A stretch of DNA of 64,000 nucleotides from Prostheceraeus crozeri (GCA_907163375.1 CAJQUW010000883.1:1-64000), one strand, 5' to 3'; counted from the stretch's first letter, positions 33,082 through 46,470 are shown. Made by a program: numbers and translations. Notes: generated by a model not told the origin, from the letters alone.

Positions 33082-34109
33082 TTTATTATTGCTTGCCCTG
33101 TCTCAGAAACAATTTGATCAAATTTTGAATTTTGAATTCAAAGCGTCGAAGTCTATGACACTTGAAAACATTCAAAGCGAAAATAGTGCCAAATTCGACA
33201 AACCTTTCGTACATTGAAATTTTTGAAATCTCACTGTGACGAAAGTATTAGGCAGATGTTATTCAAAATTGGTAGAAAGCTGTGGAATAAGCAGAAAATA
33301 AGGTATCTAAACTTTGGAGTTCGCATCTTCCATCGTTTAAGAGTTAGATAAAACTTTCGGGAGGAGGGACGCTGAGAGCTCCCCCTTCCAGTGGGGCGAA
33401 GGTCAACCTGGGCAATTCGTATAAAGTGACCATAGAAGAATTCACGATCGATTTTGGAAATTGACTATTTTTCTGAATGATGACAGTCAGCAATCAGGAT
33501 ATAAACAAACATAAATTCAGACGCATTTACAATGAAACAAAATGCTCAACTTACCTGAATGGGATGACTACTGCTGAAGTACCTAAATTATGAAGAGCGC
33601 AGTGACCGCACTTAAATAAAAAAATAATTATAAAAAACAGATGGAGGCATATAATAAATTCTGCAAATGAAAGACAATCTCAACGAGTTCAAACGACAGA
33701 AACTCGTTACATTTTCTAATTTTTTCTACTTGATACTTGAAAACAGTAATTTGAGCTGGATGATTGGACGTTTCCGGGATAGTGATCATTCTAAATATTT
33801 CAAATGCCACATATTCAATATTATCGCTTAAAGTTCAGCTTTGAAGTTGCTTAACTGTTTCTTGTGGGAGAAAAAAATTATTGAGGTCAGATTATCATAT
33901 AATTTGAGGCTATTTCGTAGATGTTATGCAGTGATTGGAAATTCAGAAGTCTCATCATCTGTATTTTGTTGTTTCAGTACAAAGGTCTAATTCAGCCATA
34001 GTTTTTAATGATAGGTTCAGCCAAAGGCTATGGATTCAAGTGCATTGTTGCACCATCATTAGTATACGGCCTGTTTTAATCAAAGTGTTTAGGTTTTAAT
34101 GATGTATAC
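33082..34109. other. No recognisable gene
   Basis: AT-rich interval before the 2-kb palindrome; short frames only. Confidence 0.5.
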
Positions 34110-36116
34110 TGTACATGAATGGCATTAAACACATCTCAAATTTGAGTTGCACGATTGATTAACTTAAATGTTGATTACTACAAATAAACTTTCTATGAAT
34201 TTAAGCAAAACGTTGAATTGTCAGAATTTTGCACTACTAGTTTACTGACAAAGTCAATAATTTATGTCACAACATCAATCAGCTTGCAACAAAGATCTTA
34301 AACTGTTGCGATAAAATGAGATAAATATTGCACTGCAGTAAAACTGTAAAGTGTCAATGTGTGACTTTAGAGAACAGTGGTTCTTCATTACTAAAAATAG
34401 CATGAATGGACTTAATTATTCATAAAAATGTTTATCAATTTAACTGTGGAACAAAATATTTTTTGAATGTATCCACAGATAATCGTGCTACTAGAACTAT
34501 CGTAGAACTTGGAACAGGTAACCACAACTTAACAGTTCAAACAAACAAACAAACATAGAAGCGCAAGCATCAGATTATTTGAAGAATATTCATGTGCACA
34601 TGCAATCTTGGAAAGACAAAATATCTATTTCATTTCATCGTTGAATGTTCGGGATATGTAGTGACTAGACAGTTGAAGTCCGGTACGTTGCCTTCCACAC
34701 CGGGAAATGTTTCATTTCCACGAACTATGGGAGAAATCTGCCTGAAAAGTGCAATCATAATCATAGAAATGACAAATCTCATTTTGAGTGATTAAAGGAT
34801 TGTTAGATCATTGCGTTATGCATGGATCTGGATAAACAAATGGGACTTTGCGGTGTTTGTAGCTCCGTAACTCGCATAACGATTGGATGTTGGGTGTCAC
34901 TCAACAAATTAAAAATAATAAGGAAATCGTGCGCAAATTTAGGAAGAAAACGTATATTCAGCTGTCTAGTCACTACATATCGCGAACATTCAACGATGAA
35001 ATGAAATAGATATTTTGTCTTTCCAAGATTGCATGTGTACATGAATATTCTTCAAATAATCTAATGTTTGCGCTTCTATATTTGTTTGTTTGAACCACAG
35101 AATTAAATATTTTGTTTATCTGCTTCGGTTTGCTAGAAGTGTGATTAATACGAAATGGACGGCACATTGAGGAACCTATTAAGTGGGCAAAAAGGAATTC
35201 CTAATACCTTACAGAGATAGGAAAAAAGTCGTGCGTCGCTTGCGGATCAATGTGAGTTCCAGGAAAGTGGTTCGATTGCCAAAATTCCTTCAGATTCGAA
35301 GAATTCAGATCATTTCGCACAAGTTTTCTCCATAATGTTGGCCCTTCCGATCATTATTAAAGAAAGTAACAGGCGTACGAAAATTAGTTCACTTGATGAT
35401 CCTCTCCTCGGCATTGCTCACTGTATAGTGCATACATTGAATCGAAGCCACACATCGATGTGTGTTTTGGTGTGTGCGACGTGATATAACAGCATGCACG
35501 CATCTCTCACTGGCTCTACTGTCCTCTGCTGACAGCTTATTGTTTGCCATTTCTAATAGCAAGCGATACATGAATTATCCATTCGAGAAGGAGCAAGTTG
35601 TCTAATTGTGATGTGCCATTTCAATATTAAGGTTAGATACAATTCTTCCTTTCTAGGAAACCGAAGCGCGCGCAGATGAATCTAATTCTGTGGTTTGAAC
35701 TGTTAAGTTGTGGTTACCTGTTCCAAGTTCTACGATAGTTCTAGTAGCACGATTATCTGTGGATACATTCAAAAAATATTTTGTTCCACAGTTAAATTGA
35801 TAAACATTTTTATGAATAATTAAGTCCATTCATGTTTATTTTAGTAATGAAGAACCACTGTTCTCTATAGTCACACATTGACACTCCACAGTTATGCTGC
35901 AGTGCAATATTTATCTCATTTCATCGCAACAGTTTAAGATCTTTGTTGCAAGCTGATTGATGTTGTGACATAAATTATTGACTTTGTCAGTAAGCTAGCT
36001 CAAAATTCTGACAATTCAACGTTTTACTTAAATTCATAGAAAGTTCATCTGTAGTAATCAACATTTAAGTTAATCGCGCAACTCAAATATGAGATGTGTT
36101 TAATGCCATCCATGTA
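34110..36116. repeat. 2-kb palindrome interrupted by a family E MITE
   Basis: The left arm is 34110-34680. The right arm is 34959-35093 plus 35694-36116, split by the MITE at 35094-35694. Matching landmarks include ggcattaaacacatctcaaa (left) and gagatgtgtttaatgcc (right), and gaatattcatgtgcacatgc and its complement in the inner arms. Arms are roughly 560-570 bp and visibly diverged. The loop is about 280 bp. No coding region with known motifs. Confidence 0.85.
35094..35694 (+). mobile_element. MITE family E, long subtype, copy 2, with 6-bp duplication
   Basis: Ends ccacagaatta and taattctgtgg. The insertion splits the right arm of the palindrome, and the uninterrupted left arm shows the empty site. 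The duplicated sequence is tttgaa on both sides, so the duplication is 6 bp. Closely matches 17953-18567. Confidence 0.88.
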
Positions 36117-36451
36117 ACTTAAGAATTGTCGATTTACTGATGTTGGTTGTCACTCTACAAATTAAAAATAATAAGAAAATCGTCTGCTAATTTGGGAAGA
36201 AAACTCCAGTAGCTCTCGCACTATGTAATAACAAAGTTTATAACAGTGACCAGCGAAATTAGGGACAATCATTAGAATTGATCTGATTAGACTTCGTTTT
36301 ATTACACTCAACATTTACTGCATGCAGACGGCTAAACAATGCTTGTCAATATTGATTTTGTAAAGTATCAAGTCTGGCCTACAATCAGAAAGTGGAAAGT
36401 ATTCAGAAGTTGTTGTTATTTATCCGACGAATCCTCAGTTGAACTAGTCGA

Positions 36452-36977
36452 ACCACAGAATTAGACAGCTCGTCTCTTGTTCTGTTTGACTAGAAGGGAA
36501 GCATTGGAACATGTAGCGTTAATGTAATGGCACAATCTCCTGACTAAACACCATAGCAATCGAACAATGAGCAGCCAAGCCAGTTCAACATTAAACACGC
36601 CAAATTGTGCAAAGTTTCAGTGACTTATCAACCGGATCACACAGCAAAGAGACACAGTCGATGTCAAGTTCTACAGAGAAGTTTGTGAGCGTTTTTCATG
36701 CGCCTGCTAACTTTTTTAAAATGATCGGAGAGCCCAACATTATCGAGAAAACTTTTGCGCAATGATCTGAATTCTTCGAATCTGAAGGAATCGCCGCGAT
36801 CGGAGCATTTTGAAGGAATCCACAACAATCCGCAAGCTTCGCACGACTATTTTTGCTATCTCTGCAAAGTATTAAAAATCTCTTTTTGCCCACTTAATAA
36901 GTTTCTGCATGTGCCATCTGTTTGAATCAGTTTGCACTTCTAGCAAAGTGATGCGCTTAAACAATCTAATTCTGTGA
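36452..36977 (-). mobile_element. MITE family E, short subtype, with 6-bp duplication
   Basis: Ends ccacagaatta and taattctgtga, flanked on both sides by gtcgaa. Matches 5060-5628 in inverted orientation. A minus-strand open frame of 65 codons (36696-36893) with IPSDSKNSDHC is the intact version of fragments also seen in the other copies. I do not recognise it. Confidence 0.85.
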
Positions 36978-39757
36978 GTCGAACAAACTAAACGATCAAC
37001 CGGAAGAATTAATCAAATGATTTCTCTCGAGGATCAGACACAATTTTGCATTTCGTTGTTTCTTTAAGTTTCTGCTCCTTTACAAGTGAGATATAAATCA
37101 TTTGAATTTTTCCTGTTTCTTGTAAATTGATGTTCATCACTATGCATGCTCAATGTGGTTGATCCTCAAATTAACATTTATTAATTAAACAACAGGATTG
37201 ACTGACAGAAAATTAGGAATATTGTACATAAATCTACTGTTGTCTTGACTAATTCATTGAATTTATTAGAATCGTCTATAAGTCGTATCCTCCTCTCATT
37301 CTCATTACAACCATGATTGCGCTATATGTTCCTCTCAAAATGTATTGTGAAGATAATGTTCACTCTTTGTTTATGCAGATGTTTTCTTGCAAATAATCAT
37401 CTGATATTCTGATAATCTGAATCATAGTCTAATCTCTAATAACAACTGTTTGGTGAATGCAACTGCTAGCCCCTGAACACTCAACATAATCGAATGCAAT
37501 TGAAGGCCACCCAACAAAAGGAATGATTGAGATTTTTACGTGATTGTTCACGTATTGAATTTATTGCTTGCCGGTCACCTTGCATGAATGCGCTGACATT
37601 TTTTACTTGCTCTCAAGTGCTTCATAGGCCAGGGACAAAATGAATAGGAAAAAAGATGGCGAGAAGGGTTTATGTATTATGCTTGTTCTCTATTCTAATA
37701 TACATATGCAAAAATGCCAGCTCAGCCAATCTACACGACAACCTTCCACGCTCGAGCTACCAGGATGAGAGTCTTGGAGGACAACCGCATTCTATTATAC
37801 CAGTCTTTTAAATCTTTCTGCTAGATGACCCTTCATATTCTACATGGAGGAATCCATCGGTTATTTGTTGAATGCTAGTAAGTGTTCAAGAATCGACTTT
37901 TCCGCAGTGCGTGTTACAAGTACGCGTACGTACAACTTATCGCTGACGTCAATTCTGAAAGCACAATCATGCAGTCAGTAGGCTACTTGTTACTGTCTCC
38001 AGCATCATTGCATTTTGACGTAAATTTTCATTACACTTGAAAATCGGATCATTATGAGAAACCTGTATAAAGTACAATCCTATTAGGCCTACTTGATAGT
38101 GCTAGACTGTTTCCAACAAGTTTCTCTTATCACAGAGCTCGTTGAAATATGCTCATTTTAAGTACTAATGTTAAAAGCAGAATGGAGGTCACAAGTTCAT
38201 AAGTTGCGACTATTCAAAACTGAAATGAACATCAAATTTGTACTAAGTAGGCTGCTGTACGCACTAACTATATCTGCAACTGCAGCCCTTCATCGATCTA
38301 GCTTTAGTCAAATGTCAGAAAGGTATTGCCCATCAATACTGGTGGTTTTTACTCCTCATTATCACAGGCTCAAATCTTCATTTTCAGCAATCATTGTCTC
38401 ATGTGTTAATGATCCATCGTCATAGAATTCATCTCCCATCAGTGCATAGAATTCTCAGTAATCCCGTTGTATGATATTTCCATTTACAAATCAGTTTTGT
38501 ACGTAACAAACTCTGTTGCAATAGAATTTAAGTGGTCCGCGGCGCATTGTTATTAGTTGGTGAAGTTGTGAGTATATAGAATCGTGACGCAGACAGTGTT
38601 TTCCTATTTTTCATGTGCATGCATGGGTCAGCGCATACATACATTTTTTTACTGCGACATGGGTGTGCTTTGAAATTGATATGCCGCCATTTAGTCAATG
38701 TTGGAGAAACACGCATGATAGAAAAACATGGCATCCCCGAAAGATAGGCATTCATGTATTCGCTGGCCAAATAAATAGAATTTTGAGCATCTGCTCACTT
38801 TTTAGTGTGCTATTGAAACTACACAAAAAATTGTAGGCATTCTTATTAACACAGGTTGTTTATTTTGCTGAAGATCTGCGTCGTGGTGCTACGCATTTGC
38901 TGTGTAAACATATCAACTTGGCGATAAAATGTATCCCTTCTTCAAGTAAACGGAGTTGTGCATAGTAATTATCAGGGGTCCGCCAACCAGGGCATACAGA
39001 AAATTAGAGGACCCGAAATGCGAAACTGGTTGGTCTTCCAGCAGACGAACTAAAATTGTGACTGCGATTTCGAACTCGGTGCTTGACAATTTGTAATTTT
39101 TGGTCGCCCATTGTTTAAAAATGACTTTCAATGTACGTACTTTGTTAAGAAGTTTTGACTTTGCCTGACATGCCTGGAACGATCTTCAGTCCTCTTAATG
39201 ACTAACTTATTTTCTATCATTCTAAAATATTTACGTGCATTTGTTTCAGACCATTTGGAAATGAAGTAAATAGACCCAATGTCTAAAATATCCAATCATA
39301 TATATGCAGATAAAACAGTCGGTGTCTAAAATTATTCTGACCAGAATTACCATTCCATTTGTACCAAATACCAATGCATTCGCAGATGATATTGCAACAC
39401 CATGTGGACCCGAAAAAAGTCGTTAATACATACTTTTTGGTTGTGGAAGAAACTCTTGGTAGCTGATCATCTTTTGCATTACTGTAAGGCTATTAATTTT
39501 CTCGGATTTCGCGGTTTGATGACAACCGCGAAATTAAATACCCCGCGAAAAAATGAGGTTAAAAATTCTTTCGAGATTTTTATGATAAATGTACTTGATG
39601 CATGTATTGGGATAAATATAGGAATGCAATACGCAAACTATGTCATACATGCAGATATCATCAAAATAGAATTCAAATATATAACAAATTCTTTGTTGTG
39701 CTAGAAATTACAAGAATGCTCAGTAGTTCTTCTCATTAAGTACTGTATAGTTCATCA
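36978..39757. other. Large interval without recognised features
   Basis: Short open frames only (up to 100 codons at 39402), none with family motifs or convincing splice sites. No match to the repeat families catalogued here. Confidence 0.5.
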
Positions 39758-41172
39758 TCATTCTCGCGTTACCTTGCACTTTCCGTATGCATCCAGGAGA
39801 CCGGTCTTCCGCCATCCCGTGACAATTGCATCGCTTTGTGTCTCAACATCCTCGAGGGCCTTAATGAGACATTTACATTGCAATGGTTTCATTACAGAAA
39901 GACGCAAGTCAATGTTGATGCTTGAAAGAGCAACACCAGATGATAAACCGTCAAGTAGCTTACCTGCGTAGAAAAGTCTTTGAACTGACATTTCAATTGT
40001 TTTTTCAGGATGCAGGTAACATTTCAGAAGTACAGCGAGCAGGAACGATTAGCCAGTCAATGCAGTTTTCTTGAAGAATTTTCTTCATTTCATTGTCAAG
40101 CGCTTGAGTTCGGAGAATATCAAACGTCACTAGGGACTTTTGATTTGAGGGGAGGTTGAGATGCTCTTTTTTCAATTTGACGAACGGTAGAATGATTTTT
40201 TTAATGTAACATATCATGCTATCAGAAGTGTTCCAGTGTGAGTCCGTGTGTGTCACATCCCAGTCTTTTGGGAATTGAAAGTCGGGGTGACATTTGTCAG
40301 ACTTTCCGGCATAAATCAGTTGAGGAGGAAGAAGCTTACCGACCAAAGATACCGCCAAAACAGCAGTGATCTGTCGCCTGTCATTCTTTGCTATGATTGA
40401 CACTTGCTTGACACCTTCCTGATCCATCGTGTAGTCCGATAGAGGTACAATTGGTACGGCGGTCTGATCCCAGTTAATTACAAGATCCTTGGGAATCTGA
40501 CCTTCTTCGATTTTCTGGGTGAATAGCTTGATGTAAGAGTCCTACTGTTCTAAGAAATTCGTTGGCAACTGGCGTGCCGCCTTCGTGCCTTTCCTCTTCA
40601 CCCATCCCATTCGCCGAAATAGAGAAACAGCCCAAGGCTTACCAAATTCGATAGTTACTCCGTACTTTTCAAATGAGATTTTTCTTTGAATTCTACTACA
40701 GCATTTCCGGTACTGATTGTTATGGCTCTAGATACAGGTGCACCGTTTTGCCAAAGCACCTGCAAATATTGGCGAATTTCTGGCTCAAACTTGCCTGCTT
40801 TTAGTGGAACCCCGCGTTTCTTCATAATGCCTGTAATAGTCTGTGACGTCTCACCACTGCCCAACTTTTCCTTGTAAAGTTTCAACCATCCGCGAATTGT
40901 ACTCTCATTTATTTTCATATTCTGCGTTCTCTCAAAGTACCGCACAGTATTTGCGATTCCATGCATACCGGCATACTTCGCAACCTTGATTCTGGTATCA
41001 TCAGAATAGTGGCCGTATTTCTTCCTTTTCCGGATGTTCTGTTTGCTGGATTCACGAGTGAGAATAACTTCATCATTTATCGCTTCCGTCAAGCTGTCTC
41101 TTCTGGATTCGGTAAATCTGAATGATTTTCTGGTGGCTTCTTTGCTGGAATTCGAATGACGTATTGGTCCAT
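39758..41172 (-). pseudogene. pogo/CENP-B-like (DDE_1) transposase pseudogene
   Basis: On the minus strand, ATG at 41172 opens MDQYVIRIPAKKPPE. After a frame change comes a helix-turn-helix region (KVAKYAGMHGIANTVRYFER, ESTIRGWLK). A middle part carries INWDQTAVPIVP, the first catalytic Asp. The core then has KLLPPQLIYAGKSDKCHP, LVTFDIL and VPARCTSEMLP. The C-terminal continuation at 39991-39758 is in another frame, and the usual PLD triad residue is not preserved there. At least three frame or stop lesions are present. Family members move by cut-and-paste, and this copy cannot. Confidence 0.85.
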
Positions 41173-41699
41173 TCTGCTACGGTGAAACAATGCAGGTGCG
41201 AGTTAGTGAATCATCCCATTGAACTTGTCATTGATGTCTGGCTATAATGTATGAGTAAATTGTGCGATATCTCATTGGTTACAAGTTAAACAGTAAGGGA
41301 ACACAGTGGAGAACGCTGATTGGACGTAAAACTTTTTCATTACCTTTCTCACGCACACTAACTGTGTTTATGTTTTATTGTCTTTTGTCAGAGCAGTCTG
41401 ACAATTGTGTGTAACCATGGACAACTAGAGGGAAAAGGACTGTTCACTGAATCATTCAGAGCGTCAGATCTGCCATTTGTAGGCCATGCAAGCGCATTAC
41501 CTCAACGGGAGAACAGCAAAATTTGCACATAAAGGCTTCTAGCTTTTGAGCTACTAACCCGATTTACTTGATATTTGAAATACTGATGATTCAGGGCGTG
41601 AGCATCATTTCATCCATTCATGTCATCTAAACATTCTCAATACAAAAAAGTTAGTCAGTGTGCGAAAATTAGTAAGACGATAAAAATTGACAAAATTCC
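41173..41699. other. No recognisable gene
   Basis: Upstream side of the pogo-like relic; no terminal inverted repeat was identified. Confidence 0.45.
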
Positions 41700-42292
41700 T
41701 TGATTTTGCTAAATTAATAATTCGATGGGTTCCTATTACTTTCATGCTCAACCTCAAGAGAATTTTCTTGGAATATCACGCAACCTGCAACTGGCAGAAA
41801 ATCACATAATCAAAGACAATGATTTCATTTAACTTTGAAAGATGTAAATGGGTCCACATCACTATTCAGATTCAAGAAGTGAAACATGAATTAAGTGAAT
41901 CATGAAATCATGCCGGTAAAAATTGAATTAAAAAGTTGGAATTTCAGCCAAGAAAGCAAGAATAATATTGCGACTTTTTCATGAAGACTTTCATTATAAT
42001 ACAATTCCTAAAATTCCTTTCATAATGAGCTTGATTTCCGCTTATTTAGGATGCTTATTATCAATTATTCATTCCTTTTGATATCCAATTTGTTTTATAC
42101 TACCTACATGTATATAGGAGAGTCATCTCGGTAGTATATAAATTGTCAAATTTTGACATTTTTCAAAAGTGCTCAAATAATTTTTTGGATCACACGAACG
42201 TAATCTCCACAAAAAACTGAATCTTTTCATATGAAAGTGTTCACTGTATACTTTTTTGAGTCGACACTCTGCCTATATATCCCTTCTCTATG
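41700..42292 (+). mobile_element. Family A, copy 5, 5' truncated
   Basis: Matches the second two-thirds of copy 2 and ends atatatcccttctctatg. The left third with its terminus is missing. Confidence 0.82.
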
Positions 42293-43707
42293 ACCGTAAT
42301 ATTAATTATAACGAATGTTTCAAACTTGAGTTCCCACACCTAGAATAGAGAATGCAGGCCTTGAATAGACTTCAACACATGAATTTTTATATCAGATGAT
42401 TTCGCTTGAAGAACTGCTAAAGAAGCCTACCAAAAATAAAAGTGATGGGAACTCAAATTTTAACTGACTTTTGTGAGCAGGTAGCAAAACAGAATGATTC
42501 GATCAGATTATTTGAATCAAAACACGAGTCCGTTGTCTCGACATTCCGGTTGGGCACCAAGTCGTTAAAATTCCCGTCCGATGACTTTCCAAGAATTGTA
42601 TTTAAATCAGGCCACACGCAATAGAAATAATATGCAGGTTTCTATCGAAGGCTTGAATTAATGCCCGATGACAGATAGCTATAATTTCTATTCATACTTG
42701 AACTGTCATGGATTAAAAAACACTTGCGATGGTTCATAGATGTCGATGAACAAGTAACAGTGTTGAAATTATTATGTTTAAGATATACACACTAATAGTG
42801 GGGGTGCTAAGTCGACAATAAGGGCTGAACCGTGCAAATAGAGGGTAGAGGTCAAGATTTTTGCTCTAATACAGATTAAGGCATGAGTATTTTATCTTGA
42901 TATGTATCTCTTTGGACACTTTTATATTTAACGCATAGTCATCAGCCAAAAATTCTTGTTTTACATGGAGAATCCCTATCTAAGATATTAATTGTTTTAG
43001 TCCGCCGCAATTCACTGTTGCTACATTTGCAAGCGTCACTATGGTAACAATAATCAGCGAAGTTTAATTTTAGTCAGCTGCAAAATATTTATCTGAAATG
43101 ACACGTGCTCCAATATAATAAACAAGTTGAATGGTGAAATTGTACTTCAGACTTAACGAAATTGATGATATAAATATAGTTTGTTGATCTTAATGTGTTT
43201 TAAGAACGACATCAGGTGGTGTAATGCAAGCATACACCCACAGTATCGTTATAATCGATTTTGAACAATTTGCGGATATTTATGACATCGTGGAGATCGT
43301 TTCGGCATTTTTTTAGTAAATATAGCATTTTGTTAAATAATGTATCGACAACAATTGAAAGTAGGTCGTTCATTCAACTATTTCTACAAAAAGAAATGCA
43401 TGTAGTGGCGGCTAAAAAACATCGAAGGTCAAAATGAAAACTAATAAAGTACAAAAAATCCAGAGAACTCATAAAAGAGGGTATTTTTGCGTTAAATAAT
43501 TCATGTACGACTCGCAAGTGGAGCGAGCGTACAAAATATGTCACGTTTGGAGAGAGATCGATTTTTCCGGCTGACTTTTAGGACAAAAAATTAATAGGTA
43601 ATGGCTATTACACTGGCTGATCTGGAACAATTTTAATCTGGCAACTGTTACACCGAATTAGCCAGCAAGACTGATTACTTAATAGATAAGCAGGATATGG
43701 AAAGTAT
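42293..43707. other. No recognisable gene
   Basis: A 60-codon frame at 42442 has no recognisable motif. Otherwise AT-rich spacer. Confidence 0.45.
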
Positions 43708-43998
43708 CTACATTAAATAAAGCACTAAATAAAACTTTGTTACTTTAAGAGTTTCCGAATTACCGTAGGCAAATAAGTTTGCTTCGCTTAAGAAATCACT
43801 AAGTATCTCAGAAAACATCGAAGACGAGGATAAACCAAGCAAGGCTAAGCAAGACAAGCAACGAGTCAAGACACATTCTAATGCAATTTTTTGTCTTATT
43901 GAATGATCTGCAGCCATGCTTGTAGCTAATAAACATGAGGCGTGTTGATAGATATGGATAACTTTTGTACCGGCTTCAATACCGCGTGCAATAGCCAC
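43708..43998 (-). CDS. Possible exon of an unrecognised gene
   Basis: The minus-strand frame is preceded by an acceptor-like ttttattaggcag and runs 96 codons to a TAG, reading for example ARGIEAGTKVIHIYQHAS and ECVLTRCLSCLALLGLSSSS. The composition is protein-like and rich in Ala, Leu and Ser. There is no ATG at the start of the frame, so it would be an internal or last exon. I recognise no family, and no matching upstream exon was established. Confidence 0.28.
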   Translation of the reverse strand: MAIARGIEAGTKVIHIYQHASCLLATSMAADHSIRQKIALECVLTRCLSCLALLGLSSSSMFSEILSDFLSEANLFAYGNSETLKVTKFYLVLYLM

Positions 43999-44049
43999 TG
44001 CCTAATAAAAAAGTTCACTGAATAAATCAGTCGATACCCAAAGCATTCA

Positions 44050-45840
44050 AATTATAGATAATTTTGCTTAAAATGTTGGTGCATCCCTTCTTAGTGTCAT
44101 TCTCTAGATCGCTTCAAACAGCAACACCCAACGGACAAATCTGTCCTGAGAAACATTTAACGCAATAAATACATGTTTTCACCAATTTTACAAAAAAGAT
44201 TATCACTTTACAGCACACCGACAGTCAAATTTGCCAATACTCATTTGTGTAGAGAAATATAAGACGTCAACTTCCCTTAGTAGAATGAATGTTTCAATAA
44301 AGTAAGGTAAGTCAAACATAAGGTCTAAGTTTCGACAGTCTGTCAGCTTCAGGGTGCAGTAGTTTTTTTTACTGCGACTTGAAGTTGACAGAGACTGCGA
44401 GAAACGTTGACTTTGTATATGCGCATGCATGTATATTTTGCCTACCGTACTTTATGAAAACGTTCGTCCTACTAAAAGGAGTTCACTTTTAATAATTTTT
44501 CCCCACAGATGACCATGAACCTCCTGTGTCAGGCAAAAAATTGTCAATACTGCTTCAATCACCACCAACCTAGCTCACTTCACGCATTCTAAGCAAGCCT
44601 TCACCAATATGACAAGAATATCTTAAACAACATAACTGGTCTGTGTACACAGACAGACAGAAATACCTCAATCACAATCAAACTTGTCCCACATCTTCTC
44701 AGTATCATTCAGTAGAGCGCTTCACAATGCAGAGGAAAACGGGAGCTCTGCAGGCGAAAAAGCGGTTCTACGAGTAAAAGTACTTGGTCGGATGGATGCA
44801 TTTCCGGGTGCAGTTTCAGTTGTGGATCTGTATCTGAAAAGGTAGCGCATCGACACCCAAAGGCCTTGTCAATGCTGCCTCAATTCAAACCAAACATGCC
44901 CCACATCTCAGTGTCATTCACTAGATCACTTTAAAAACAGTAGTCAACGGGCGACTCTGGGCCAAGAAATAATTCTCAAAGTATAAGTACTCCTCGGATA
45001 GATGCACCTCCGGGTGCAGTTTCAGTTGCGGATCTGCATCTGAAAATGGCAGTGCAACGACACCGAAAACCTTGTCAATGCTGCCTCAATTCGAACCAAA
45101 CTGGCATCAGCCAGGCATGGGAAGCACCTCGCGCAATCAACGCACGCCTTCACCAATTCTGCAAAAATTGTATTTTTCCCACAATTCTTTACAATGTCAG
45201 TCAAAACGTTGATAGTATTATCTCAACTACAACCAACTCATTATCATTCTGCAGAGCACATCAAAAGACAACAGCGCAACTCAGGCCTAACATGCACTGC
45301 ATGCTATCATCACACGTTTTCACCAATTTTACAAAACTATAATTTTCAAGAACGACTTTACATCTACAGCGAATACTTTGCGAATTTGCCTCAATTGAAA
45401 CCAAACTTACCCCATACATTCACAATTTTATCTCCAGAGTATCAAAACACAAGCGTTAACCGGCAAATCTGGCCGGAGAAAATTTCACGCAATCATCACA
45501 CATTTTCACCATTTTTACAAAAAATAGTTTTCGATCATATCTTCACGCTGTCAGCCAAAAACTTTGTTAGTAGGCCTACTGCCTCAATCAATACCGGAGT
45601 TGCCCAAAACCTCAGTATCATTCTCCGTAGCGTTTCAAAACACAAGAGCAAAGGATAACTATATCTTGAGAACCACTTCTCCGAGATAAAGTACTTGGTC
45701 AAGTACAATGTAGATCTATGCTCACAGCATCATTTCAATTGTGGACCTGCATCTGAAAATGGCAGTCACAGCGGTGGCCAAAACTTTGACGATCCCGCCT
45801 CAATCACAACTAAGCTTACCCACACAACTCCCTGACTAAT
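44050..45840. repeat. Decayed tandem repeat region
   Basis: The motif cttgtcaatgctgcctcaat recurs at about 44868 and 45073, a step of about 205 bp. Segments like acacgttttcaccaatttta recur near 44170, 44600, 45150, 45310 and 45500. Units also share cccacatctcagtatcattc and gggtgcagtttcagttg. Divergence is high. The open frames at 45046 and 45194 are repeat shadows. Confidence 0.65.
44203..44430 (-). CDS. Possible small ORF or exon
   Basis: Starts with an ATG at 44430 and runs 75 codons (includes KLTDCRNLDLMFDLPYFIE). It lies 5' of the 43708-43998 frame on the same strand and might belong to the same gene, but no consistent splice pair links them. Weak. Confidence 0.18.
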   Translation of the reverse strand: MHAHIQSQRFSQSLSTSSRSKKNYCTLKLTDCRNLDLMFDLPYFIETFILLREVDVLYFSTQMSIGKFDCRCAVK

Positions 45841-46149
45841 AGGCGACATGTAGCACTTGAATTCTGAGATTTCGAATTGAAATGAGCAATGAAAAAGATG
45901 ATCAAGAGGTCTGGATCAGGTGAGCCACAGATTCGTGTGAATATACATGTGCATTGATATGTAGTGACAACTCTCAGAGAAGTCTTCCTTTGTAGAGATA
46001 TCCGCAGTTTAAATATTTGAGTGAATACAGATGAAATTGTGTGGGATGACCGTCATGAGCAGAGCTATCGATTCGGATTTTATAGATATGATGGATTGAT
46101 GTATGTTTCTTGCATTTCCCATAACTTTTTCTATGTTTGATCACACTAG
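45841..46149. other. No recognisable gene
   Basis: Short spacer between two repeat regions. Confidence 0.45.
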
Positions 46150-46470
46150 TCAATGCCCGAGGCCTAGATTCACAAGCACGAGCAAGCCCGCCGCGGTCTA
46201 GATTCATGCGACCGAGCACGCACAAGTACACCCGCTCGAGGTCAGAATTCACACAACTGAGCGCACCCGATGTCTAAATTCATACGCCGGAGCACACTGA
46301 AGGTATACATTTGTGCGCCTGAACACGCCCGATGTCTGAAATCAGGTGCCCAAGGCAAGAATTTAGACAACCGGAGTAGAGTGCGTGAGTGCATGAATTC
46401 AGACTACGGGTGTCTTCGAGCGTCCAATTTTCGTCATCGGTCGGGCTGCGGTATATGAATGTAGATAACG
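46150..46470. repeat. Short imperfect tandem repeats
   Basis: Degenerate units of roughly 40-55 bp built around cgatgtctaaattcatacg and cggagcacac, with four to six recognisable copies. More GC-rich than the surroundings. Confidence 0.55.

Noticed and set aside
36696-36893. 65-codon frame in family E as a real protein
   Set aside because: Related fragments in the other copies carry stops. It is most likely repeat sequence, although an ancestral transposon protein cannot be excluded.
45046-45658. Coding frames of 98 and 154 codons
   Set aside because: They fall inside a decayed tandem array, and the repeated motifs account for the open frames.
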